DNA of 38,756 bases from Flemingiibacterium sp045578725 (GTDB taxonomy: Bacteria; Bacillota; Clostridia; Oscillospirales; CAG-272). Numbering within the stretch: position 1 is the first letter of the stretch; the number at the start of each line of letters is the position of its first letter. The notes below the pieces were generated by a model. That model was given only the letters and a program-made list of their open reading frames with translations. It was not told the DNA's origin and made no database searches. The DNA lies in NCBI GenBank assembly GCA_045578725.1, contig JAZNKS010000051.1:1-38756 (forward strand). Reading direction: 5' to 3'. The translations under genes were made by a program, and so were the position numbers. Shown one piece after another: positions 23,847 through 31,834 of the stretch.

Positions 23847-24416
23847 ATGTCACTTTTAACGCTGTTTATTACCGCCGTGGGGCTGTCGATGGATGCCTTT
23901 GCGGTGGCCATCTGCAAGGGCCTTGCCATGCGGAAATTAAAGCTGTCCGGCGCGCTGACGGTCGGTTTATGGTTCGGCGGCTTTCAGGCGCTGATGCCGC
24001 TGATCGGGTACCTGGTCGGCTCGGCCTTTGCCGACAAAATCACCGCTGTCGATCATTGGGTCGCCTTTGTGCTGCTTTCGCTGATCGGCGCGAATATGAT
24101 CAAGGAAAGCTTTGAAAAGGAAGAGGAGGGCTGTCGGGAATGCGATTCCCTCAGCATCCGCGCCATGCTTCCCATGGCCGTTGCCACCAGCATCGATGCG
24201 CTGGCGGTGGGCGTATCCTTCGCTTTTCTGAAGGTCAACATTCTCTGGGCCGTGCTTTTCATCGGCGTGATCACCTTCACGCTGTCGGCCGTCGGAGTCT
24301 GGGTCGGAACCGTATTCGGCACCCGCTTCAAATCGAAGGCCGAACGGATCGGCGGTCTGATTCTGATCGCCATGGGCACCAAGATTCTCATTGAACATTT
24401 ATTTCTGAACGGCTGA
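23847..24416 (+). CDS. mntP: Manganese efflux pump MntP
   Basis: This 189-residue membrane protein has six hydrophobic helices in two inverted-repeat halves, each with a conserved aspartate in the membrane (VGLSMDAFAVAICKG, D16; TSIDALAVGVSFAF in the second half). MntP exports Mn2+ to prevent toxicity. The length and motifs are typical. The ribosome-binding site is GGGAGA. It is followed after 19 bases by an unrelated alpha/beta hydrolase gene. Confidence 0.95.
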   Translation: MSLLTLFITAVGLSMDAFAVAICKGLAMRKLKLSGALTVGLWFGGFQALMPLIGYLVGSAFADKITAVDHWVAFVLLSLIGANMIKESFEKEEEGCRECDSLSIRAMLPMAVATSIDALAVGVSFAFLKVNILWAVLFIGVITFTLSAVGVWVGTVFGTRFKSKAERIGGLILIAMGTKILIEHLFLNG

Positions 24417-24435
24417 AAGCCGGGGAGGTATTACA

Positions 24436-25167
24436 ATGGATTATCAATTCAAGGGCTATTCGGATTGGCACGGATGCGTGCGGATCGACTTTTCGCTGAA
24501 CGGACGGGACAGCATTGTCGTTCGTCCGAAGAATCCGCTTCCGGGCAATCCCACCGTATGGCGTGCCGAATTTTTCTCCGCCTTTGACACGGTGGATCGG
24601 GCCCTGCTGGAGAGCGGATGGCATCTCTGCTATCATAAGGTCAGCGATATGTACGGCTGTCCCGAGTCGCTGGAGATGATGCACGAATTTCAGGAATTCG
24701 TGACCCAGACCTTCGGCCTTTCAGGGAAGCCGGTGCTGTTCGGCTTCTCGCGCGGCGGTCTGTATTCGGTCAACTATGCGGCCAAATATCCCGAATGCGT
24801 GGCCGGGCTGTATCTGGATGCGCCGGTCTGCGACATCCGCTTCTGGCCCTGCGGCTACAAGGGTACCCGCGAGGCCGAGGAGTGCAAGCGCTGGTACGGC
24901 CTTACCGAGGAAACGCTGGCCGATTTCAAGGGAAGTCCCCTTGATAAGCTGGAGGCGCTGAAGGCGGCCGATATGCCCGTCATGCTCGTTGCGGGCGCGG
25001 TGGATAAGACCGTGCCGTATGACACCAACGGCAAGCTGTTTGCCGAGCGTTATGCGGCGATGGGCGGCCGGATTGAAGTCATCGTCAAGCCGGACTGCGA
25101 CCATCACCCCCATTCGCTGGAGGATCCCGCCCCGGTTGTGGCCTTCATCGAGAAGAATATGATGTGA
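24436..25167 (+). CDS. Alpha/beta hydrolase
   Basis: This is a 243-residue cytoplasmic hydrolase. The nucleophile elbow is GFSRGG with S105; the acid is probably the aspartate in VAGAVDKTVPY and the histidine that in DCDHHPHSLED near the C-terminus. The pattern resembles the prolyl-oligopeptidase/esterase-like group, but the substrate is unknown. GGAGGT stands 8 bases before the start, and the gene is likely cotranscribed with mntP. Confidence 0.87.
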   Translation: MDYQFKGYSDWHGCVRIDFSLNGRDSIVVRPKNPLPGNPTVWRAEFFSAFDTVDRALLESGWHLCYHKVSDMYGCPESLEMMHEFQEFVTQTFGLSGKPVLFGFSRGGLYSVNYAAKYPECVAGLYLDAPVCDIRFWPCGYKGTREAEECKRWYGLTEETLADFKGSPLDKLEALKAADMPVMLVAGAVDKTVPYDTNGKLFAERYAAMGGRIEVIVKPDCDHHPHSLEDPAPVVAFIEKNMM

Positions 25168-25175
25168 TTTTCACA

Positions 25176-25215
25176 AAAAGTGCGCCCCGGAATATTCCGT
25201 TCCGGGGCGTTCGTT
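25176..25215. terminator. Bidirectional terminator between hydrolase and tmcAL
   Basis: CGCCCCGGA (25183-25191) pairs with TCCGGGGCG (25201-25209), with AAAAAG to the left. The T run on the right is weak. Confidence 0.72.
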
Positions 25216-26347
25216 ATTCTCCGATGCCGAGCTTCCAGAGATCTTCGGCGGCGTGGGCGCGTGTGATCTGTCTTTTGACGGAGGCGGGCAGGGTGTGATA
25301 GACGGAGGTTTTATTCAGAATCGGCAGAGAGGCGTTTTTTCGTGCGAGAGCCAGCACCTCGCGGCCCCGCTCCCCGATGGCAATCGGGGAAATCCAGCCG
25401 GGAAGCGCCTCGCAGTCGGCCATCGCAAAGCCCAGCATCGATCCGAAAATCGCCCGGCGCAGGCGGGAGTGCGAATACCGCCGCTCGGCACAGGCACCGA
25501 GGATGTCATCCAGCGTATGAAAGCGGCGGGCGGCCGCATGAAGCTTATTTTCGATACCGGAGGCGATCTCCATCCTGCCGGCGAGGGCATCCGGCCCGGC
25601 AGCGCGAAGGTAGGCGGTGATGATCGGATCGAAGGCATCCGCGCGGCAGACAGGCGCATCGGCAAAGATCGCGGCCGCTTCAGCGGGCAGGAGGGAAGCG
25701 TATTCGCCCCCGCTCCGGATCGCATCCCGGATAGCGGTTGCGGAGGAGAATGCCTGCCGCCCGGTGCTGTTGTAAGCGGCTCCGACCCGGCGCACACAAT
25801 GCGGCCGGATGGGACTTTTCAGCTCCCGCAGGGCATCGAGATAGGCCAGCGCCAGCAGATCGTTGGAGCCGTCCGGCAGGGATCCGTCCCCATAGAGCCG
25901 GCGGTACACCTCCATGCGGAGCGCGCCGCGGCGGACGGCGGGATCGGCATCACAGGCCTCCCTGACAGCATCGGCAAATCCGGCGGAAGCCATCCGGTCG
26001 GATGCCGTCTGCAGGCATAAAAGATCGCCGCATTCGCTTCCGAAGGCGAGGATATCCACGCATCCGAGACCGTCGGCGATGGCAATTCCCCCGCGCGCAA
26101 AGAAGGGTGCGGGAGCCATCGACCAGGGCGCGGGAAGCTCCAGAACCAGATCCATGCCCGATGCCAGAGCGGCCGCGGCGCGGGCCTCCTTTGAGAAGAT
26201 CGCCGGCTCGCCGCGCTGGGTGATGGCCGCGCTCAGGATGCCGACAATGGCCGCATCCTCGCCAAACTCCGCGCGCAGGCGGGAAATCTGATACGCATGG
26301 CCGCGGTGAAATGGATTATATTCACAGATGATGGCGATAATTTTCAT
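25214..26347 (-). CDS. tmcAL: tRNA(Met) cytidine acetate ligase (TmcAL, YlbM family)
   Basis: TmcAL activates acetate with ATP and transfers it to N4 of the wobble cytidine of elongator tRNA-Met. The nucleotidyltransferase motif ICEYNPFHRGH is at residues 7-17, followed by GILSAAITQRGEPAIF and the LAFGSECGD segment; the 377-residue length fits. It is divergent from ackA, with only 131 bases between. That makes an acetate-using and an acetate-making enzyme neighbours, though nothing in the sequence proves a link. Confidence 0.93.
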   Translation of the reverse strand: MKIIAIICEYNPFHRGHAYQISRLRAEFGEDAAIVGILSAAITQRGEPAIFSKEARAAAALASGMDLVLELPAPWSMAPAPFFARGGIAIADGLGCVDILAFGSECGDLLCLQTASDRMASAGFADAVREACDADPAVRRGALRMEVYRRLYGDGSLPDGSNDLLALAYLDALRELKSPIRPHCVRRVGAAYNSTGRQAFSSATAIRDAIRSGGEYASLLPAEAAAIFADAPVCRADAFDPIITAYLRAAGPDALAGRMEIASGIENKLHAAARRFHTLDDILGACAERRYSHSRLRRAIFGSMLGFAMADCEALPGWISPIAIGERGREVLALARKNASLPILNKTSVYHTLPASVKRQITRAHAAEDLWKLGIGE

Positions 26348-26384
26348 AATCCTTTGTGAAAATGGGAAAATTTCGTTTCCCGTC

Positions 26385-26413
26385 TTGTTTTTTCTGTCGA
26401 TTTGAGGTATAAT
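26385..26413 (+). promoter_or_regulatory. Likely promoter of ackA
   Basis: TTGTTT (26385-26390) and TATAAT (26408-26413) are 17 bases apart. The leader of about 60 bases contains an AT-rich TTATTATACCATAC segment of unknown meaning. Confidence 0.6.
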
Positions 26414-26478
26414 AGAGTGTACGACTTATTATACCATACATAGGAAAGAAAATCAATCATTTCGGAGGAATTTGTCAA

Positions 26479-27681
26479 ATGAAAGTACTGGTAGTAAACG
26501 CCGGCAGCTCCTCGCTGAAGTATCAGCTCTTCGACACCGCAACCTATGAGGTTGTTGCGAAGGGTATCTGCGAGCGCATCGGCATCGACGGCAAGATCAC
26601 CCACAAAATGCCCGGCCGCGAGAATTACGTCGCCGAGATCGCAATGCCCAACCATTCGGTTGCAACCCGCATTCTGGTCGAAACCCTGACCTCGAAGGAA
26701 TACGGCTGCATCGCATCCATGAGCGAGATTGAGGCTGTCGGCCACCGCGTGGTTCACGGCGGCGCTTACTTCTCGGAGTCCGTTCTCGTTACCCCCGAGG
26801 TTATCGAGAAGCTGAACAAGTGCATCGACCTGGCTCCGCTCCACACCCCCGCTCATCTGATGGGCATCGAGGGCATCACAAACGAAATGCCCAACACGCC
26901 TCAGGTTCTGGTCTTCGACACCGCATTCCATCAGACCATGCCCGAGTATGCGTATATGTATCCGATTCCGTACGAAATGTACGAGAAGTATTCCATCCGC
27001 CGGTATGGCGCACACGGCACCTCCCACCGCTTCGTTGCCGGTGAAATGTGCAAGATCCTCGGCAAGACCGAGGGCACGAAGATCGTAACCTGCCACATCG
27101 GCAACGGTTCCTCGATCTCCGCTGTCAAGGACGGCAAGGTCATCGATACCTCCATGGGCTTCACGCCTCTGGACGGCGTTGAGATGGGCACCCGCTGCGG
27201 TTCCATCGACCCCGCTATTGTCACCTTCATCATGGAGCATGAGGGCTTTACTCCAAACGAAATGAGCGACTTCATGAACAAGAAGTGCGGCTTCCTCGGC
27301 GTATCCGGCATCTCCTCCGACAGCCGCGACATTGAGGCTGCCATCCTCGAGGGCAACCACCGCGCATGGCTGGCCGCCAACATTCTGGCTTACCAGATCA
27401 AGAAGTACATCGGTATGTATGCAGCTGCCATGAACGGCCTCGACGCGGTTGTCTTCACCGCCGGCATGGGCGAGAACAATACCGAGCTTCGCGAGCGCGC
27501 CTGCGCTGACATGGACTACTACGGCATCAAGCTGGACAACGAGCTCAACGCCAAGACCCACCATCAGTCCAACACGGTCAAGCTCTCCGCCGACGATTCC
27601 AAGGTTCAGGTATGGCTGATCCCGACCAACGAAGAGCTGGTCATCGCCTCCGATACCGAGAAGATCGTAAAGGCTCTGTAA
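26479..27681 (+). CDS. ackA: Acetate kinase
   Basis: Acetate kinase (400 aa) makes ATP and acetate from acetyl phosphate in fermentation. Motifs: VVNAGSSSLKYQL at residues 5-17, GHRVVHGG, FDTAFHQTMP, HGTSHRFV, CHIGNGSSISA and FTAGMGENN. The ribosome-binding site is CGGAGGA. No pta gene is adjacent. Codon use (GTT, GTA and AAG preferred) resembles that of rpsA and differs from the neighbours, which suggests high expression. A terminator follows. Confidence 0.98.
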   Translation: MKVLVVNAGSSSLKYQLFDTATYEVVAKGICERIGIDGKITHKMPGRENYVAEIAMPNHSVATRILVETLTSKEYGCIASMSEIEAVGHRVVHGGAYFSESVLVTPEVIEKLNKCIDLAPLHTPAHLMGIEGITNEMPNTPQVLVFDTAFHQTMPEYAYMYPIPYEMYEKYSIRRYGAHGTSHRFVAGEMCKILGKTEGTKIVTCHIGNGSSISAVKDGKVIDTSMGFTPLDGVEMGTRCGSIDPAIVTFIMEHEGFTPNEMSDFMNKKCGFLGVSGISSDSRDIEAAILEGNHRAWLAANILAYQIKKYIGMYAAAMNGLDAVVFTAGMGENNTELRERACADMDYYGIKLDNELNAKTHHQSNTVKLSADDSKVQVWLIPTNEELVIASDTEKIVKAL

Positions 27682-27698
27682 TCCAACAAACGAAATTT

Positions 27699-27732
27699 GA
27701 CCGGCTGTCTTTTTGAGGCGGCCGGTTTTTTC
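27699..27732 (+). terminator. Rho-independent terminator after ackA
   Basis: ACCGGCTGTC (27700-27709) pairs with GGCGGCCGGT (27717-27726), with two G-T pairs, followed by TTTTTT. Confidence 0.85.
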
Positions 27733-27742
27733 GTCCCATCCC

Positions 27743-27771
27743 TTGACGGGAGGGGAAATATCTGCTATAAT
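27743..27771 (+). promoter_or_regulatory. Promoter of purE-purN with shared spacer element
   Basis: TTGACG (27743-27748) and TATAAT (27766-27771) are 17 bases apart. The whole 31-base core matches the purH promoter at 27 positions, including the G/A-rich spacer; see the finding. Confidence 0.85.
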
Positions 27772-27807
27772 AGAAGCAATCAATCTGATTAAAGGAGAAT
27801 ACCCAAA

Positions 27808-28302
27808 ATGAAAAAAGTTGCCGTTATCATGGGAAGCGATTCCGATCTTCCCGTTGTTAAGAAATGCCTCGATCAGCTGGAGAAATTCGGCATTCCCTAT
27901 GAGGCTCACGTCATCAGCGCCCACCGCACGCCCCGTCAGGCGGAGGCCTTCGCCTCCTCGGCAAAGGAAAACGGCTTCGGCGTGATTATCGCCGCCGCCG
28001 GCAAGGCCGCCCATCTCGGCGGCGTGATCGCCGCTTACACCACGCTCCCGGTCATCGGCATTCCGATCAAGTCCTCGACGATGGACGGTCTGGATTCGCT
28101 TCTGTCGATGGTGCAGATGCCGGGCGGCATTCCCGTTGCGACGGTTGCCATTGACGGCGCGCAGAACGCGGCGATTCTGGCGGCCCAGATGCTGGCGCTG
28201 TCCGATGATGCGCTGGCGGCCGAGCTGGAAGCCTTCAAGATCGGCATGGAGGCCGGCGTTCTGGCCAAGGATGCCATGCTTCAGGAGCAGCTGAAGGCAT
28301 GA
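27808..28302 (+). CDS. purE: 5-(carboxyamino)imidazole ribonucleotide mutase
   Basis: PurE (164 aa) interconverts N5-carboxyaminoimidazole ribonucleotide and the 4-carboxy form in purine synthesis. GSDSD at residues 9-13, then SAHRTP and AAAGKAAHLGG, show it. A class II PurE would convert AIR with CO2 directly; no purK is seen here, so the class is open. AAAGGAGAA precedes the start. Its stop overlaps purN by 4 bases. Confidence 0.96.
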   Translation: MKKVAVIMGSDSDLPVVKKCLDQLEKFGIPYEAHVISAHRTPRQAEAFASSAKENGFGVIIAAAGKAAHLGGVIAAYTTLPVIGIPIKSSTMDGLDSLLSMVQMPGGIPVATVAIDGAQNAAILAAQMLALSDDALAAELEAFKIGMEAGVLAKDAMLQEQLKA

Positions 28303-28922
28303 AGAAGATCGCAGTCCTCGTATCCGGCGGAGGCACCAATCTGCAGGCAATTTTAGATGCCTGCGATGCCGGAATCATCAAGAGCGGCAAGGTGGAGCTG
28401 GTTCTGTCCAGCAAGGAGGGAGCTTTTGCCCTCGAGCGGGCCAAAAATCACGGCGTGGAGGGAATCGTCGTCCCGAAGAAAGCCTATCCCGACCGCAAAG
28501 AATACACCGATGCGATCCGCGCCGAGCTGGAAGCCCGCGATATCGATCTGATCGTGCTGGCCGGCTTCATGATTATCCTTCATGAAAGCTTCTTCAGGGC
28601 CTACGAAAACAAGGTCATCAATGTCCACCCCGCGCTGATTCCCAGCTTCTGCGGCGACGGCTTTTACGGTCTGCACGTCCATGAAGCGGCTCTTGCCAAG
28701 GGCGTGAAGGTTTCCGGCGCGACCGTGCATTTTGTCAATGAAATCTGCGACGGCGGCCCGATCATTCTTCAGAAGGCCGTGCCCGTGGAGCAGGACGATA
28801 CCCCCGAAACGCTGCAGCGCCGGATTATGGAGCAGGCGGAATGGAAGATCCTGCCCGAAGCCGTTGAGCTTTTCTGCGCCGACCGGCTGGAGGTTGCAGG
28901 CGCGATTGTCCGAATCCGGTAA
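28299..28922 (+). CDS. purN: Phosphoribosylglycinamide formyltransferase
   Basis: PurN (207 aa) formylates GAR with 10-formyltetrahydrofolate. The glycine loop VSGGGTNLQA is at the N-terminus. The catalytic triad N108, H110 (NVHPALIPSF) and D151 (EICDGGPI) is intact. A short insertion (CGDGFYG) sits before GLHVHEAAL, where the classic enzyme has PG; this form is seen in other Firmicutes. It is coupled to purE. The usual purC, purF and purM are not between or beside them. Confidence 0.95.
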   Translation: MKKIAVLVSGGGTNLQAILDACDAGIIKSGKVELVLSSKEGAFALERAKNHGVEGIVVPKKAYPDRKEYTDAIRAELEARDIDLIVLAGFMIILHESFFRAYENKVINVHPALIPSFCGDGFYGLHVHEAALAKGVKVSGATVHFVNEICDGGPIILQKAVPVEQDDTPETLQRRIMEQAEWKILPEAVELFCADRLEVAGAIVRIR

Positions 28923-28942
28923 TCGTCTGTTTTGGGAATAAC

Positions 28943-28980
28943 AAAATGCGTACCCGTCCCAAACGGCAGGTACGCATTTT
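28943..28980. terminator. Bidirectional terminator after purN
   Basis: AAAATGCGTACC and GGTACGCATTTT form a perfect 12-pair stem. It serves purN and the convergent SLH-domain gene. Confidence 0.92.
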
Positions 28981-28994
28981 TATTTTGTTCAGAC

Positions 28995-30455
28995 TTACGG
29001 ATTTTTGGAAATCAGCGAAGAAACGCCGTCCGTTTCCATGCCGAGCGCTTCCGCCAGCGCATCGAGCATAACATACAGTTTTCCGTCAGCGCAGAAAAAG
29101 ACTTCTTTGACAAAAAATTCCTTATATCCGTTCTTTGTCGCCAGCAGACCGTCCAACGGACGGCGGACCGTCTGTGGGAAGGCTTCGCCGTCAACGGTGA
29201 TCATGGATGCGGCAAGCCGATTGGCCGACTGGGGTTCTTTGTCATAATCGAGCGTCATCATGCTGTACTGACCGGCGATCAGCCAAAGCTCAGGTTCTTC
29301 GGGAAGCTCACCTGAAAATTCGGTGCTGCTTGGGCGGATTTCACCGCTGCTCCGGGTTATGGCAATTCCCGATTCGGTTTTCTCCCATTCGATCCCCAGC
29401 ATATCCAGCGTATCGAGCAGCGGGACATAGGCCGCCTCATATTTGGCCACAGCCATCCAGTAATTCATGTCAAAGGCGGTGGTGAACATCCAGGCGTCGG
29501 CATTCAGCATCTCGCCGTCAACGTTCAGCGTCAGCGGCGATACCGATGTGATATCCAGCGTCGGCTGGGAGGAATTTCCCATTTCACCCTTATAGGAATA
29601 ATTCGCTGCTCCGGCTTCGAGCCGCTCCTTTGCGGTGGGCAGAGTCAGCCTTTCCACCGTCAGTCGGCCGATATCCAGATCCTGCTGGCGGAAAAGGAGG
29701 CTGTCGGACGAAAATCCGGCCCGTTCTGCCATGGTGCTTCCGTCAAGATGAAGACCGGCCAGCGCATTACAGCAGATAACAGCCATATCCCTGCGGGTCA
29801 GCTGTGCGAGGATCGGATGACGGTCACCGTTTTCGGGATCGGTGAGGGTTTCGCTCTCCCAGGTGTGCCAGGTATTCAGCATATGAAGGATCGTGCCGCC
29901 TTCCGGCGTGGTTTCCAGGAGAGTATCACGGGTACGGACATCTGTCAGCAGAACCGAATCAAGGAGGGCCAGGCGATCGGCCAGTGCATACGGGGAATCC
30001 CAGTCAAACCGGATGCCGTACCAGCTCCGGTTATCCTGATAGCCCATCGCGCGGAGCACCATTGTCAGAAACGTATTGGCTTCGATGGGCTCGTCGCTTC
30101 CGAAGAGCGTATCGCTCACACCGCGTGTCACGCCGTTTTCCCATGCCCATCCGATATAAGCATCTGCCCAATCCGGGGCATCGGTGAAGGGATGCTGCCA
30201 GCTGCCGGCGAGGGCTTCCTCCTCCTTACCGAGAATCCGGCAGAGAAGGGTGATGGCCTGAGCACGGGTCGCACCGCTCTCCAGTTCCAGTCCGTTACCC
30301 GTACCGCGCAGAAGGTTCTGCCCGACAAGAAAATCGATTTTGCTGTCGCCTTTCTGAATTTCGGCCGTCAATGCCGATGCCGGCAAGGTAAGCGATGAGA
30401 TCGCAGTCGCGGCCGCAAGCATGGCTGCAAGAAAAAGCTTCGGTATCGTTCTCAT
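28995..30455 (-). CDS. SLH-domain protein with C-terminal stalk (copper amine oxidase N-terminal-like) domain
   Basis: This 486-residue exported protein has a signal peptide (cleavage near residue 28, after PASA). Two S-layer homology repeats follow at about 50-145: ATRAQAITLLCRILG, FTDAPDWADAYIGWAWENGV and FGSDEPIEANTFLTMVLRAMG. These usually bind secondary cell-wall polymer. The middle (about 150-310) has no recognised family. The C-terminal part resembles a stalk/copper amine oxidase N-terminal domain, which often caps cell-wall proteins: YVPLLDTLDMLGIEWEK, and later LYVMLDALAEALGMETDG. A surface structural or adhesin-like role is plausible, not shown. The start follows AAGGAGAA. Confidence 0.85.
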   Translation of the reverse strand: MRTIPKLFLAAMLAAATAISSLTLPASALTAEIQKGDSKIDFLVGQNLLRGTGNGLELESGATRAQAITLLCRILGKEEEALAGSWQHPFTDAPDWADAYIGWAWENGVTRGVSDTLFGSDEPIEANTFLTMVLRAMGYQDNRSWYGIRFDWDSPYALADRLALLDSVLLTDVRTRDTLLETTPEGGTILHMLNTWHTWESETLTDPENGDRHPILAQLTRRDMAVICCNALAGLHLDGSTMAERAGFSSDSLLFRQQDLDIGRLTVERLTLPTAKERLEAGAANYSYKGEMGNSSQPTLDITSVSPLTLNVDGEMLNADAWMFTTAFDMNYWMAVAKYEAAYVPLLDTLDMLGIEWEKTESGIAITRSSGEIRPSSTEFSGELPEEPELWLIAGQYSMMTLDYDKEPQSANRLAASMITVDGEAFPQTVRRPLDGLLATKNGYKEFFVKEVFFCADGKLYVMLDALAEALGMETDGVSSLISKNP

Positions 30456-30492
30456 TTGTGTTCTCCTTCCATACGTTAATTTGCTTTATTCA

Positions 30493-30521
30493 ATAGTATG
30501 CCTTTTGCATTTAGACGTAAA
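30493..30521 (-). promoter_or_regulatory. Possible promoter of the SLH-domain gene
   Basis: On the minus strand TTTACG (30516-30521) is 17 bases from TACTAT (30493-30498). The match is moderate. Confidence 0.5.
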
Positions 30522-30566
30522 GTGCACGATATTTGTTCCGCAGGAAATAAAATTTTTCATTTTCTC

Positions 30567-30595
30567 TTGACGAACCGGCCGGTGCGTAGTATAAT
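30567..30595 (+). promoter_or_regulatory. Promoter of the alpha/beta hydrolase at 30642
   Basis: TTGACG (30567-30572) and TATAAT (30590-30595) are 17 bases apart. A GC-rich inverted repeat (ACCGGCCGGT) lies in the spacer and could be an operator. Confidence 0.8.
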
Positions 30596-30641
30596 TATGA
30601 TAAATTCGCTCCATTATTTTGCGAAAGGAAGAATAAATGCC

Positions 30642-31700
30642 ATGTACAAGGAAGACATCAAGGCGGCGCTTCCGTACCGCCGCCGCCTTCTGAAGGAAAC
30701 CAACGCTTACATCGAATCTCTCCGTGCCGGGGCTGACAAGGCCCGCGCCGATTATTTCAAGCCCGATATGCGCTCGCCCGAGGCTTACGGTGCATCGGTT
30801 GAGGGCTATCGGGAGGATTTCATCCGGATGCTCGGCCGTCCGCTCTCGGAGTATCCCGCCGATCCGCCGGTGAACTCTGAGGTGCTTTTCGTCTGCGAGG
30901 ATGAAAAGGGAATCTGCGAGCGGCTCTGGGTCGAATGCGCGCCGGGACTGTGGTCCTACGGTCTTCTGTGGACGCCTCACGCGGCAAAGGAAGGGAAGCC
31001 CCTTCCGTATGTCACCGCCTCCCACGGCGGTCTCGGAACCCCGGAGATTGTATCCACGCTCTACGGCCATTCCGGCAATTACGGCGACATGGTTCAGCGC
31101 CTGCGCGCCAGAGGCGATGTGATCGTCTATGCGCCCCAGCTTCTGTTATGGGGTGAAAATTACGACGAGGAGAAATCCGATTCCTCCGATCATATCGGCT
31201 ATGACAATAAACTCAAGCAGGTCGGCGGATCCGTCGCCGCGCTGGAAATCTTCAAGATCATGCGCACCGTGGATTGGCTGGTTGCCAACAAGCCGATCGA
31301 TACGGCGAAGATGGGCATGGTCGGTCTCTCCTACGGCGGCTTCTATACGCTGTTCACCGCGGCCTGCGATACCCGGTACAAATGCGCGCTGTCCAGCTGC
31401 TTTGTCAGCGACCGCTACAAGCATGGCTGGGGCGACTGGCATTGGTTCGATTCCGCATCGAAATTCCTTGATGCCGAGGCGGCTGGGCTGATCTGTCCCC
31501 GCGCGCTCTGCATTCAGGTGGGAATCGAGGACAATCTTTTCGATGTCCGCGATTCTATCAAGCCGGCGGCCGCGATCCGTCATGTCTACGAATCGCTCGG
31601 CCTTGCCGACCGCTTCCAGTATTCCCAGCGCCCCGGCGGCCATCAGTTCAGCCCCGAGGACGGCGATCTGGACCGCTTCTGGGATTGGCTCATGAAATAA
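30642..31700 (+). CDS. Alpha/beta hydrolase (acetylxylan esterase/dienelactone hydrolase-like)
   Basis: This 352-residue hydrolase has the nucleophile motif GLSYGGFYT (catalytic Ser), a likely acid in VGIEDNLFDV and a histidine in GGHQFSPED near the C-terminus. The 120-residue N-terminal portion is typical of the abhydrolase_7/acetylxylan-esterase-like group, which deacetylates sugars in related species. No signal peptide was found, so it acts in the cytoplasm, perhaps on imported oligosaccharides. The ATG at 30642 is preferred; the frame is open back to 30498 but crosses the promoter. A terminator follows. Confidence 0.85.
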   Translation: MYKEDIKAALPYRRRLLKETNAYIESLRAGADKARADYFKPDMRSPEAYGASVEGYREDFIRMLGRPLSEYPADPPVNSEVLFVCEDEKGICERLWVECAPGLWSYGLLWTPHAAKEGKPLPYVTASHGGLGTPEIVSTLYGHSGNYGDMVQRLRARGDVIVYAPQLLLWGENYDEEKSDSSDHIGYDNKLKQVGGSVAALEIFKIMRTVDWLVANKPIDTAKMGMVGLSYGGFYTLFTAACDTRYKCALSSCFVSDRYKHGWGDWHWFDSASKFLDAEAAGLICPRALCIQVGIEDNLFDVRDSIKPAAAIRHVYESLGLADRFQYSQRPGGHQFSPEDGDLDRFWDWLMK

Positions 31701-31704
31701 ACTG

Positions 31705-31749
31705 ACACAAAAAGGCGCTGTACAGCCATGCAGCGCCTTTCTTTTGTGT
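31705..31749. terminator. Bidirectional-type terminator after the hydrolase
   Basis: The arms ACACAAAAAGGCGCTG and CAGCGCCTTTCTTTTGTGT form a long stem around a loop of about 10 bases, with A and T runs. Confidence 0.85.
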
Positions 31750-31834
31750 CGAATCGTTCAAGTTGTGCCGTATTCTTCATTCCAATTTCTCTTTTAATGT
31801 ACTATACTATAAAAAAAAGAAATGAGGTATCAAC

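Noticed and set aside
26385..26440. Rex binding site before ackA
   Set aside because: No TTGTTAA-N4-TTAACAA-like palindrome is present; the TTGTTT fits a -35 box only.
26344..28350. A 668-codon open frame on the minus strand opposite ackA and purE
   Set aside because: It mirrors two certain genes, crosses their intergenic region, has no ribosome-binding site or family motif, and arises from GC-rich codon bias.
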